Below, piece by piece: positions 24,845 through 32,761 of a stretch of 48,174 nt of DNA (position 1 is the stretch's first letter; every line of letters starts with the position of its first letter). Position numbers and translations under genes: made by a program. The notes beneath the pieces are model-generated. The model saw nothing but the letters and a program-made list of their open reading frames with translations. It was not told where the DNA came from and made no database searches. The stretch spans positions 1 through 48,174 of the forward strand of contig NZ_JAFBDR010000030.1 in assembly GCF_016908325.1 (NCBI RefSeq), read 5' to 3'. The DNA is from Aquibacillus albus. GTDB taxonomy: Bacteria > Bacillota > Bacilli > Bacillales > Amphibacillaceae.

Positions 24845-25501
24845 ATGACAAAAAAAGTACTGATGGTAGTAACGAATCACACAACCATTACAGATGATCA
24901 TAAAACAGGTCTTTGGTTAGAAGAATTTGCAGTTCCTTATTTGGTTTTTAAAGAAAAGGGATATGATGTCAAAGTGACGAGCATTGCTGGCGGTGAGGTA
25001 GCATTGGATCCGAATAGCATTGAAGAGAAACCTGAGTGGAAAGAAGCGGAGGCAGAATTAAAAAACACAGCAAAATTATCAAAAGAGGATGCCAATGGTT
25101 TTGATATAGTATTTCTGCCTGGTGGCCATGGAACGATGTTTGACTTTCCAGAAAACGAAACACTTCAATACGTATTACAACAATTTGCAGAAAATGATAA
25201 GGTTATTGGATCTGTCTGCCATGGTCCGGCTGGTTTAGTCAATGTTACTTACAAGGATGGAACTCCTTTAGTTAAGGGTAAGAAAGTTTCTGCCTTTACT
25301 GACGAAGAAGAAAAAGAAATGCAGCTGGATCAACATATGCCTTTCCTTCTAGAAACAAAATTGCGTGAAAAGGGTGCGGATTTTCAATCTGGAGAAAAAT
25401 GGACAGATCACTCTGTAAGAGATGGGAATTTAGTGACAGGTCAAAATCCTCAATCAAGCAGAAGTACAGCAGAAAAAATCGTAGAAGCAATGGAGGGGTA
25501 A
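24845..25501 (+). CDS. DJ-1/PfpI-family protein (Hsp31-like glyoxalase/deglycase group)
   Basis: This 218-aa protein has the class I glutamine-amidotransferase-like fold. The nucleophile elbow is VIGSVCHGPAGLVN, with the cysteine near residue 123, followed by a histidine. FLPGGHGTMFDFPEN is the oxyanion segment and LWLEEFAVPYLVF holds the conserved glutamate near residue 26. The full length and the KTGLWLEE motif place it with the Hsp31/YDR533C-like group, which detoxifies methylglyoxal or acts as a chaperone. ATG 24845 follows AAAGGAGG. Which activity applies cannot be settled from sequence. Confidence 0.9.
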   Translation: MTKKVLMVVTNHTTITDDHKTGLWLEEFAVPYLVFKEKGYDVKVTSIAGGEVALDPNSIEEKPEWKEAEAELKNTAKLSKEDANGFDIVFLPGGHGTMFDFPENETLQYVLQQFAENDKVIGSVCHGPAGLVNVTYKDGTPLVKGKKVSAFTDEEEKEMQLDQHMPFLLETKLREKGADFQSGEKWTDHSVRDGNLVTGQNPQSSRSTAEKIVEAMEG

Positions 25502-25715
25502 ATACCCTATTATTGAATGTTCTAAGCCCAAAAGAGGTAACGGAAAATAAGTGTTCGTGGTAAAAGCTATATGGTAGCACAACTGAAGCTTCACCCACGG
25601 ATTTTCATTAAACAGTCATTACAGCGGGCAACAAATCCGTTTTAAAACAGTGTAAGCATATAATCATGTAATCTTGCTTTATTTAAAAAATTGTTGTCAT
25701 CGGGGATTTGGACGC

Positions 25716-25814
25716 TTATTTGTGATCTAGTATAAGAATCTGCATACCAATAGCTATCAGGATAAGAACAGTTAAAATAATCACGGCAATCCATGTTTTT
25801 TTATAACCGTCCAT
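25716..25814 (-). CDS. Small single-span membrane protein, 32 aa
   Basis: The minus strand has TAAGGAGGTG at ideal distance before an ATG at 25814, opening a 32-codon frame. The peptide begins MDGYKKTWIAVIILTVLILI and goes on as a hydrophobic stretch ending in a short polar tail (DHK). This is a classic small membrane protein: charged N-terminus, one helix of about 20 residues. I do not recognise a family. The very strong ribosome site is the main argument that it is real. Confidence 0.65.
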   Translation of the reverse strand: MDGYKKTWIAVIILTVLILIAIGMQILILDHK

Positions 25815-25960
25815 GAAAACACCTCCTTACTTCTATAAGTATTCCGGATAATAATTTTTATGAAGGTATTTGATGTAATTGTAAAAGGAGTATGTTGGAC
25901 AAATTGTATTTATGAAATATGTGATGATTGAAAGTAAACGGAGTTTGTTCCACTATAGTT

Positions 25961-25990
25961 AAAAAAACAGGCGAATATGCCTGTTTTTTT
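25961..25990. terminator. Bidirectional terminator-like hairpin
   Basis: AAAAACAGGC pairs with GCCTGTTTTT around GAATAT, with A and T runs at both ends. No gene on the plus strand ends shortly before it, so it may block read-through toward the small minus-strand gene or from an unseen transcript. Confidence 0.6.
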
Positions 25991-26069
25991 AATGAGATAG
26001 ATATAAAGTCCCTTGTTTAAAGTAAAAATATGGAATTTAGTGATTTGAAATGCCGTTTTTCGAAATATA

Positions 26070-26098
26070 TTGACAAAAAATTCAATTTATTCTATTAT
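26070..26098 (+). promoter_or_regulatory. Consensus sigma-A promoter
   Basis: TTGACA (26070-26075), a 17-base AT-rich spacer and TATTAT (26093-26098) match the vegetative consensus closely. Transcription would start near 26105, about 40 bases before the DUF5317 gene, and may read into the first riboswitch. Confidence 0.8.
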
Positions 26099-26146
26099 TG
26101 ACTAAAGCATTTCTAGTAAAATTGTTCTAGTTGAGGGAGAGACATT

Positions 26147-26704
26147 ATGGTATACGAATATTTAGGAATTGCATTTTTAATTGCATTATTCAAAAAAGGT
26201 TCTGTTAATCGTTTATCTGAAACAAATTTTAAAGTCTCCTCCTTAATTATCTTTTGTTTATTATTACAGTTATTTGCTGTTTACGCGGGTGACTATTTTC
26301 CGATTATAGATCAAACATTTACATATATGATTATTTTAACTTATCTTTTATTAATTTTTGCATCGTATTTAAATCGTCATTTAGAAGGATTTAAATTATT
26401 TTTGTTAGGTTTATCGTTAAACGCTATTGTAATTATCATCAATGGCGGAAGAATGCCTGTGTCGGCTAAAGCATTAGAAACAGTAGGTATGAGTGGAGAT
26501 ATTCAAGTTTTATCGTCTGGCTATAAAAAACACGAACTAGTTGGAGACCAAACACTTTTGCCGTTCTTAGCTGATGTGATTCCACTACATTTTCCTTTTG
26601 TTTTAATGTCTATCGTTGTAAGTATAGGAGACATCATTATGACAATAGGTATTTGTTGGTTCATTTACCAAGGGATGACGAGAAATCAGCAATTATCTAA
26701 CTAA
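26147..26704 (+). CDS. DUF5317 family membrane protein
   Basis: This 185-aa protein has about five hydrophobic helices (for example SSLIIFCLLLQLFAVYAG, MIILTYLLLIFASYL, FKLFLLGLSLNAIVIIING and FVLMSIVVSIGDIIMTIGIC). The segment INGGRMPVSAKALE in a loop is the most conserved part of the DUF5317 family in my recollection. ATG 26147 follows GAGGGAGAG and a consensus promoter. The family has no known function. The c-di-GMP riboswitch begins about 110 bases downstream, and no strong terminator separates them. Confidence 0.8.
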   Translation: MVYEYLGIAFLIALFKKGSVNRLSETNFKVSSLIIFCLLLQLFAVYAGDYFPIIDQTFTYMIILTYLLLIFASYLNRHLEGFKLFLLGLSLNAIVIIINGGRMPVSAKALETVGMSGDIQVLSSGYKKHELVGDQTLLPFLADVIPLHFPFVLMSIVVSIGDIIMTIGICWFIYQGMTRNQQLSN

Positions 26705-26812
26705 TCATTTTCCACAGCATTGTTATGTCGGGAAATTTCTACTATTAGCAGTAGAACCTAATATCAGGGGCAACGTAAAGTTTATATATATTATTTTTTT
26801 ATTAATTGAAGA

Positions 26813-26906
26813 CCTTTTCGAAATGGCAAATCTAACGAAAGTTAGGGACGCAAAGCCAAGGGCCTAAAGGGTAATATTCCCAAAGGTAGCCGGTTTCCGA
26901 AGAAGG
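26813..26906 (+). promoter_or_regulatory. c-di-GMP-I (GEMM) riboswitch 1
   Basis: The aptamer core matches the GEMM-I consensus: GGCAAATC, a CTAAC-GAAA-GTTAG arm with a GNRA loop, GGGACGCAAAGCC, the tetraloop receptor GGGCCTAAAGGG with a CCC return strand, and GGTAGCCGG. The closing stem P1 can form between CCTTTTCG (26813-26820) and CGAAGAAGG (26898-26906). The right arm of P1 contains the start of the ribosome site AAGGGTGG (26904-26911) for the 26-codon ORF that follows, so ligand binding would be expected to hide that site. There is no terminator between aptamer and ORF, which agrees with control of translation. Confidence 0.93.
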
Positions 26907-26918
26907 GTGGTGGACATT

Positions 26919-26999
26919 TTGAAAACAAAAATTCTTTTCTGGTGTACTTTAGCAGCATTAGTAATTTCCGCGGTTGCAAAGCATCCATGGCATCCATAG
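26919..26999 (+). CDS. Small ORF (26 aa) directly under riboswitch 1
   Basis: A TTG start lies eight bases after AAGGGTGG. The frame encodes MKTKILFWCTLAALVISAVA followed by KHPWHP and a stop. The peptide has a basic start, one hydrophobic span and an unusual polar tail with two HP pairs. It ends 52 bases before the large gene. GTG codons at 26907 and 26910 are in frame but overlap the ribosome site. I know of no family. Because its ribosome site is inside the riboswitch P1 stem, it may be a leader peptide that couples the switch to translation downstream, or a small membrane protein in its own right. Confidence 0.55.
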   Translation: MKTKILFWCTLAALVISAVAKHPWHP

Positions 27000-27051
27000 A
27001 GTTTATTTAAACTTTACGGTGCCCCAATTACTTACAAGGGAAGGGTTTGGG

Positions 27052-29160
27052 ATGCCTAGCAATCTAAGAATATATTTATATGCAGTAATTGTTGGTGGTA
27101 TGTCTTTGCTTCCGTTTTCCATTTTTCAGATTGATAGTACTTCCATTCTTTTTATTGTAGTAATTGGTATTATCGCTGGATTATTGGATCGATTTCTAAT
27201 CGAATTACCTAATGGTACTTTTTTTTCTGGAACATTAGCATTTACTGCTACTACGCTTATATATATTGGTATTCATGAGGCTATATTAGTCGAATTTATC
27301 GCTTTTTTAATTAGCACCCCATTTTTTAACAGAAATTGGATAAAGAGTTTATATAACTTATCACAATATATGCTGTGTACATGGGTAAGTGGATTAATCC
27401 TTTTGCTTATTGGTGGCCAAATCGGCATTTTTACCTTTTATGATATACCTCGAATTTTAATGATAATGGCTAGTTATCAAATTCTAAATACGGCCATGTT
27501 ATCTGTTATATTATCCGTTTTACAAAAAAGACGTTTTACTGAAGTGTTTATTGCTACTATTGAAGATAGTTTTTTTGGATATATTTCTAATGCGATAATT
27601 GGTGTGTTTTTGTATTACTTGTATCCATTAGTTAACTTAACGACATTTTTTATAACGAGTCTATTTATTGCTATCACTTTATTAGTATTGAGATATTCTT
27701 TTGGCTTATTTATTAAGTTAAGAAAGACCTACTTAGCAACATTGGAAAAAATCACGTTTTTAAAAGAAATGAAAATGAATGCTGTCAAAGAAGGTCATGC
27801 CAACCGAGTTGGTCAGATCGCAAGAGAATTAGCAGAACGACTGAAACTTTCTCAAGAAGAAGTTGATAATATACATTATGCTGCGCTTTTACATGATATA
27901 GGGAAGGATTATTTAAGTGAAAGTCTTTTTAAAAAGAAATCAACTCGGACTTTAGAAGAGGAATCGGAAAATCAAAGGCATGTAGAAATCGGGGCACAAA
28001 TGGTTCAAGAAATTCATGGTTTAACGAAAACCTCAAACTTTATTTTGTATCACCATGAGCATTGGGACGGTAGTGGATACCCATTAGGCAAAAAGGGTGA
28101 TGATATCCCTCTAGGGGCAAGAATTATTTCCTTAGCTAATCAATATGATCATATCTTATCCGATAATAAGATTTTAGATAAAAAGAAAACCTTTGAAAAG
28201 AAAGCAGGTACTATATTAGATCCTACATTAGTTGATTTATTCGTATCTTACTCTGCTTTTTCTGTTGACGAACACTTTGTCAATAATGACAATCTACAAG
28301 ATACTCTTTTAGAAAAAGTAGTAATTGAACAAACGAAGAAAAAATTTGAAGAGTCCATTCTTTTGAGAGAATTTGGTGATAATATTAATGGAAAATACAC
28401 GAATGGGCAATTTTATGATCATTTAAATCAACCGATTAAAATTCCAGCACAACCCCTTGTTCTTCAGCTAATAGAACAATCGAATAAAACTCGGAATAAA
28501 GTACGTGATTTTATTGAAGATACGGAATCAGGAAAGATTTTTGATGTTTATTGTATACCTGTTGATGATGGGGTACATATTATGCTGTTTGATGTTACGC
28601 ATATATTAGAATACGAGAAGGATCAAGAAAAACGTGTTCGAAAATTGTACCGTGATGTTATTTATTCAGCAACTCAAGGAAAATTACTAATAGAAGACTC
28701 AGATAATGTCAGTGACATTTCTGGAGAATTACTAATTGAACATAAAATTAAAGAACTACATGATGTAACACAGTCCAGAATGGAAGTTCAATCGGTTTTG
28801 GAAAAAGAAAATATTCCAAAAAAGGAAGCTTTCTCCATCCTACTTTGCTTATCAGAAGTAACTACTAATGTTTTGAAACATGCGAATGATGGCTGCTTGA
28901 AGCTTTACAAAGAAGGTAATTTACTTAAAATTCATGTAAAAGATACAGGGGATGGTATAAAACTAGAAGATTTACCTAAAACGACTTTATTAGTAGGCTA
29001 TTCATCTAGAAAATCACTAGGACAAGGCTTTAATATTTTGTTAAAATTTATGGAACGTGTCATATTAAATACAAGTTCTCAAGGCACAACTATAATTCTG
29101 GAGAAAAAATTAGAACAAAATGAAGAAAAAGTTTTAGATAAAAATAATACTGTAAGTTGA
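27052..29160 (+). CDS. Membrane HD-GYP c-di-GMP phosphodiesterase with C-terminal RsbT-like HATPase
   Basis: This 702-aa protein has three parts. About residues 1-220 form six or more membrane helices without a recognised sensor family. About 240-400 are an HD-GYP domain with GHANRVGQIARELAERL, LLHDIGKDYL, RHVEIGAQMV and the complete HHEHWDGSGYP motif, so c-di-GMP hydrolysis is likely. About 440-550 look PAS-like or linker. About 585-690 are a GHKL ATPase: N box LSEVTTNVLKHAND, G1 DTGDGI, G2 SSRKSLGQGFN and the ending SQGTTIILEKKL. Its spacing and ending resemble the switch kinase RsbT more than sensor histidine kinases; no phospho-accepting His domain is seen. ATG 27052 follows AAGGGAAGGG; the frame is open from 26974 but overlaps the small ORF. 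It lies between two c-di-GMP riboswitches. Confidence 0.88.
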   Translation: MPSNLRIYLYAVIVGGMSLLPFSIFQIDSTSILFIVVIGIIAGLLDRFLIELPNGTFFSGTLAFTATTLIYIGIHEAILVEFIAFLISTPFFNRNWIKSLYNLSQYMLCTWVSGLILLLIGGQIGIFTFYDIPRILMIMASYQILNTAMLSVILSVLQKRRFTEVFIATIEDSFFGYISNAIIGVFLYYLYPLVNLTTFFITSLFIAITLLVLRYSFGLFIKLRKTYLATLEKITFLKEMKMNAVKEGHANRVGQIARELAERLKLSQEEVDNIHYAALLHDIGKDYLSESLFKKKSTRTLEEESENQRHVEIGAQMVQEIHGLTKTSNFILYHHEHWDGSGYPLGKKGDDIPLGARIISLANQYDHILSDNKILDKKKTFEKKAGTILDPTLVDLFVSYSAFSVDEHFVNNDNLQDTLLEKVVIEQTKKKFEESILLREFGDNINGKYTNGQFYDHLNQPIKIPAQPLVLQLIEQSNKTRNKVRDFIEDTESGKIFDVYCIPVDDGVHIMLFDVTHILEYEKDQEKRVRKLYRDVIYSATQGKLLIEDSDNVSDISGELLIEHKIKELHDVTQSRMEVQSVLEKENIPKKEAFSILLCLSEVTTNVLKHANDGCLKLYKEGNLLKIHVKDTGDGIKLEDLPKTTLLVGYSSRKSLGQGFNILLKFMERVILNTSSQGTTIILEKKLEQNEEKVLDKNNTVS

Positions 29161-29230
29161 GCAATAGGAGAAGGAAATCACTAAACAAGGATAATAAATA
29201 AGTTCTAGAAATTTTCCTCTTTTATTTATT

Positions 29231-29258
29231 TTGAGATCAATTTCATCTAAAATACTAA
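29231..29258 (+). promoter_or_regulatory. Possible promoter of the second riboswitch unit
   Basis: TTGAGA (29231-29236) and TACTAA (29253-29258) are 16 bases apart and would start a transcript just upstream of riboswitch 2. The match is moderate. Confidence 0.4.
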
Positions 29259-29285
29259 CCATAGCATCATTTCCACAATTTAATA

Positions 29286-29396
29286 CGTTTAGATAAAGGC
29301 AAACCATCTGAAAGGATGGGACGCAAAGCCCTAGGGTCTAAGGTTTACTATAGCTTATAGGAATAACTATGATCGCCTGGCTACCAAAACAGTTTT
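29286..29396 (+). promoter_or_regulatory. c-di-GMP-I (GEMM) riboswitch 2
   Basis: The core reads AAAGGCAAACCATC, TGAAA loop, GGATGGGACGCAAAGCC, then GGGTCTAAGG, a variable arm, and GCCTGGCTACC. The two conserved blocks GGCAAACC and GGGACGCAAAGCC match the GEMM-I consensus better than riboswitch 1. The variable arm (TTTACTATAGC to GATC) is longer than in riboswitch 1. A strong terminator hairpin follows 14 bases later, so control of transcription elongation is the likely mode here, unlike riboswitch 1. Confidence 0.92.
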
Positions 29397-29409
29397 TTTG
29401 TCATGTTTG

Positions 29410-29444
29410 GCTATTCTATTTGATTTTAATAGAATAGCTTTTTT
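29410..29444 (+). terminator. Riboswitch 2 terminator (expression platform)
   Basis: GCTATTCTATT (29410-29420) pairs perfectly over 11 bases with AATAGAATAGC (29428-29438), followed by six T. It lies between the aptamer and the first STAS gene, whose ribosome site begins 46 bases later. The segment TGTTTGG just before the stem could pair with CCAAAACA at the aptamer 3' end, a possible link between ligand state and termination. Confidence 0.85.
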
Positions 29445-29501
29445 ACATTGTCAGAATTAATAATGGGCCGATTGAAAGTATCCGTGACTGGGGGTAATGA
29501 T

Positions 29502-29816
29502 ATGGAAGTGAAAAAAGAACGAAGCAATAACATATGCACCCTATACGTAGATGGTGTATTGGATTATTCCACCATGGAGCCCTTTGTTGAAAAAGTCCGT
29601 TCCATTGAAGAAGGGATTGAAAAGGTAATTGTTGATTTCACTGACCTAGAGTTTATTGATTCTACGGGAATAGGTGCAATTATCAACTTGGTACATGAGG
29701 CAAACACTAAACAATTTGAAGTGGAACTCTGTGGGATTATTGACGAAATAAAGGATTTATTTGAAACCATTGGAGTTTTTCAAATTATGGAGGCACTTCA
29801 AGAGGAGAGTGATTAA
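29502..29816 (+). CDS. STAS-domain anti-anti-sigma factor homologue (RsbV/SpoIIAA-like) 1
   Basis: This 104-aa protein is one STAS domain. The phosphorylation site is in DFTDLEFIDSTGIGAIINLV, with the serine of DSTG at about residue 57, as in RsbV. In partner switching, such proteins bind a GHKL kinase when unphosphorylated. ATG 29502 follows GGGGGT. It is the first gene after riboswitch 2 and ends one base before the PP2C start. Confidence 0.9.
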   Translation: MEVKKERSNNICTLYVDGVLDYSTMEPFVEKVRSIEEGIEKVIVDFTDLEFIDSTGIGAIINLVHEANTKQFEVELCGIIDEIKDLFETIGVFQIMEALQEESD

Positions 29817-29817
29817 T

Positions 29818-30597
29818 TTGTGCTCGCGCGAGTTTATTAATGAACAGCCAAGAGAGATAAATAAAACCTTGGAACGAGAAATAAAACTGGCTCGCAATAT
29901 TCAGATGAAATTGTTGAACGGGAAACAGCCCTACTTGGAGAACGGTGAAGTTCTAGGGGTTTCTATCCCAGCTCGTGTAATTGGTGGAGATTACTATGAT
30001 TTTTATGTTCTTCCTGATGGAAAATTAAGAATTGTAATTGGTGACGTGATGGGGAAAGGAATCCCTGCGGCAATGCTAATGATTTTGACTCGTGGTGCAT
30101 TTCGAAGTGCTGCAGAAAGCACCCACGGTCCAGGTGAAACTTTAACAGCAATGAATAATGCCATGTACAATGACCTACGCACGCTTGGTTCCTTTGTAAC
30201 AGTCTTCTGTGCTGATTGGGATCCTAAGAACAACACACTGACGTATGCAAATGCCGGACATAACATTCCGTTAACCGTGACTTCGGAAGAGGATATAGCA
30301 GAATTCCCAAAAACAAAAGGTGTTATGATTGGTGGCTTGCCAGATCAAGAGTATTCAGAAGAATCTTTGGAATTAGATGATAGAGGTTTTGTTTTATTTT
30401 ACACAGATGGTATCGTAGAAGCTCAAAATAAAGATGGAGAAATGTATCGTATGGAACGATTATGTGATGTTCTCCTTAAAAGTTATCAAAGTAATGTAAA
30501 GGATATTAAAGAGTCTATTGTTCAGTCACTTAATATTTTTACAGAGGGTGTCCCCCAAAGAGATGATATAACGATGGTCTTGTTAAAATCACGATAA
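29818..30597 (+). CDS. PP2C-type protein serine phosphatase (RsbU/SpoIIE-like)
   Basis: This 259-aa phosphatase would dephosphorylate STAS partners. A short helix LEREIKLARNIQMKLL (about residues 17-32) matches the linker before the catalytic domain in RsbU-type enzymes. Metal-site motifs are IGGDYYDFY, GDVMGKGIPAAMLM, NAGHN, FYTDGIVEAQNKDGE and RDDITMVLL. There is no larger sensor domain, so input must come from a partner. The start TTG 29818 has AGGAGAG eight bases upstream; earlier codons of the open frame lie inside the STAS gene. Confidence 0.92.
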   Translation: MCSREFINEQPREINKTLEREIKLARNIQMKLLNGKQPYLENGEVLGVSIPARVIGGDYYDFYVLPDGKLRIVIGDVMGKGIPAAMLMILTRGAFRSAAESTHGPGETLTAMNNAMYNDLRTLGSFVTVFCADWDPKNNTLTYANAGHNIPLTVTSEEDIAEFPKTKGVMIGGLPDQEYSEESLELDDRGFVLFYTDGIVEAQNKDGEMYRMERLCDVLLKSYQSNVKDIKESIVQSLNIFTEGVPQRDDITMVLLKSR

Positions 30598-30655
30598 AAC
30601 GAATTCCAATGTAACTAGGTATAATTCCCCATTCAAATGGATAGGAGGGCCTGAC

Positions 30656-32740
30656 ATGCAAAGCATTATTTCTAAGGGGAAAAGTGTAAAAGAGGCTGTT
30701 GAAATGGGATTAAAATTAATGAAAGTTAATGAAAGTGATGTTAACATTGAAATTCTTCAACAGGAAACAAAGGGAGTTATGGGAATTGGCAGAAAAACTG
30801 CTATTGTAAAATTGTTTAGGCAAGAGAGGTTTGATTCCTATACAAAATCAGATCATTCAGACGACGATCTCTATGCAACGATGGATAAATTAATAGAAGC
30901 ATCATCACTTGATCAAGATCAAGTACCTTTTGTTCATCACGAGCTACATGAAGATAAACAGTTGAAAACAAATCAATTAGAAGAGCTGGAAGGCAAAGCA
31001 TGGGTCAAAAACGGAAAAATTTTCGTGAAAGAATCAGCTACTCAGTTTCCACTTGTGAAAATTAGTGAGAATGTCCAACTAATTAAAAATAATCAGATAG
31101 TGACGAATAAAAAAACGGTTGTTTCCGAAGCTGATCTGTTAGAAATAAAATGGGAAGAAGAACAAAAAAAAGAAACGAATTGGCAGGTTACCATCGATGA
31201 GCTTAAACTAAAGGTCATGCTTGAAGTCGAACCAGGCTACCGTTTAACCCGCGAGATTCGTGATGTGGAGCCAAATCAGCAAATTGAATTAGTAGCCGAT
31301 GAATACTATGAAGCTATCAACACTCTGACCTATGAAGATGTAATAAATAAAATGAAAGAGCTACGAGTAACTTACGGGTTTAATCAGAATGAGATTTTAA
31401 AAGCGCTTGAGGCGAAAGAAAACAATACATATGAAATTGCAACAGGAAAACAAGCAAAACCTGGGATTGATGGTTGGGTTGAGCTGAATATTGATGTTGA
31501 CCCCCAAAATGGGTTATTCGAGGATGAATCAGGAAAAGTAGATTTTAGAGAAATAAAAACAATCCCGACAGTTGACCAGGGGGCAATCATAGCTACCATC
31601 CATTCACCTACTCCAGGACAACCGGGAATAACTGTAATGAATGAGCCACTTCCTGCAAAACGAACGCATCCTATTATCATGAAGGCTGAAAAGGGTGCGA
31701 TGGTGGTCAAGGATAAGGTGGTTGCTACAGAGTCAGGACGTCCTTTTGTTGAGAAGAGAGGACAGCTGTGTAAAGTGTCTGTTATTCCTAAATTAGTTCA
31801 CCAAGGTAATGTAAATCTGTCTTCTGGCAATATTAGATTTAATGGAGATGTTGAAATAAGAGGCGAAGTTGAGGAAAACATGGTTGTTGAGGCTGGTGGA
31901 GATATTGTAGCATTTAAATCCATTAATCATTCAAATCTAATTACTTCAAAATCTATTGTAACATATGGGAGTGTCATTAGTTCGGAGTTGTCTGCTGGTA
32001 AAAATAATATGTTAATAGTAGAAATTGGTCATTTATTAGGAATTATTCATGCTCAGGTAGAGAAAATGATTATGCTAATTAAGCAATTAATGGTAGCGCC
32101 AGCCTTTAAATCCACTGACTTCTCTCGCACTGGTTTACAACCATTAATTAATATCTTACTTGAAAAAAAGTTTAATGGTTTTCGCCAGTATGTTAGAAGT
32201 TATGTAAAAGTTACAAATAAGGGAAAAAACTATTTGGAAGATGAATGTTGGTTACACGTATCTGCTTCTTTAAGTCGGATATTCTTAGCGTTATCTAATC
32301 AAGTAATCTCATTAGAAATGATTGTTAAACTTTCCGAAAAAATGAAAGAACTACATGAGTTCAGTAAAACACCTGTAGAGCCAGAAGCGTTTATAACTAT
32401 TTCTAATACATTAAATAGCAGTTTGTATAGTAGCGGAAACATCATTATTATTGGAAAAGGTTCTGTCAATACAAAAATTCACGCTGGAGGTCTTTTGAAA
32501 ATCTCAGGCATTGTGCGTGGAGGTGAATTGTACGGAAGACTAGGTGTAGATATTAATGAAGTTGGTTCTAATAGTGGTACAAAAACTTTTATTGCCGTTC
32601 CTAGTGACCAAAAAATTAAGATGAATAAAGCGATGGAGGGGACTGTCATAAAAATTGGTCATATCACCTATGTATTTCAACAAACGAAATATCATGTTGA
32701 TGCGCATTTAGATAGTGAAGGACGAATGATATTTAATTAA
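30656..32740 (+). CDS. Jag_N-FapA (DUF342) protein
   Basis: This 694-aa cytoplasmic protein starts with a Jag N-terminal domain (residues 1-55: GKSVKEAVEMGLKLMKVNES followed by DVNIEILQQETKGVMGIGRK). A FapA/DUF342 region begins near residue 265 (KPGIDGWVELNIDVDP, GAIIATIHSPTPGQPGITVM, GRPFVEKRGQL) and continues into a beta-helical polymer-forming stretch (GNVNLSSGNIRFNGDVEIRG, GDIVAFKSINHSN), an alpha-helical insertion and a final helix part (SGNIIIIGKGSVNTKIHAGG). FapA proteins are linked to flagellar assembly or polar localisation in vibrios. ATG 30656 follows ATAGGAGGG. It lies between two STAS genes, so a role in c-di-GMP-dependent motility or scaffolding of the switch is plausible but unproven. 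Confidence 0.85.
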   Translation: MQSIISKGKSVKEAVEMGLKLMKVNESDVNIEILQQETKGVMGIGRKTAIVKLFRQERFDSYTKSDHSDDDLYATMDKLIEASSLDQDQVPFVHHELHEDKQLKTNQLEELEGKAWVKNGKIFVKESATQFPLVKISENVQLIKNNQIVTNKKTVVSEADLLEIKWEEEQKKETNWQVTIDELKLKVMLEVEPGYRLTREIRDVEPNQQIELVADEYYEAINTLTYEDVINKMKELRVTYGFNQNEILKALEAKENNTYEIATGKQAKPGIDGWVELNIDVDPQNGLFEDESGKVDFREIKTIPTVDQGAIIATIHSPTPGQPGITVMNEPLPAKRTHPIIMKAEKGAMVVKDKVVATESGRPFVEKRGQLCKVSVIPKLVHQGNVNLSSGNIRFNGDVEIRGEVEENMVVEAGGDIVAFKSINHSNLITSKSIVTYGSVISSELSAGKNNMLIVEIGHLLGIIHAQVEKMIMLIKQLMVAPAFKSTDFSRTGLQPLINILLEKKFNGFRQYVRSYVKVTNKGKNYLEDECWLHVSASLSRIFLALSNQVISLEMIVKLSEKMKELHEFSKTPVEPEAFITISNTLNSSLYSSGNIIIIGKGSVNTKIHAGGLLKISGIVRGGELYGRLGVDINEVGSNSGTKTFIAVPSDQKIKMNKAMEGTVIKIGHITYVFQQTKYHVDAHLDSEGRMIFN

Positions 32741-32761
32741 AGTTGATTTGGAGGAAGGATA

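Larger units (their letters stand above)
25502..26146. other. Long intergenic region with a small minus-strand gene
   Basis: It contains a 32-codon membrane ORF on the minus strand (25716-25814), a terminator-like hairpin (25961-25990) and a consensus sigma-A promoter (26070-26098). The part 25502-25715 shows nothing I can identify. Confidence 0.6.
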
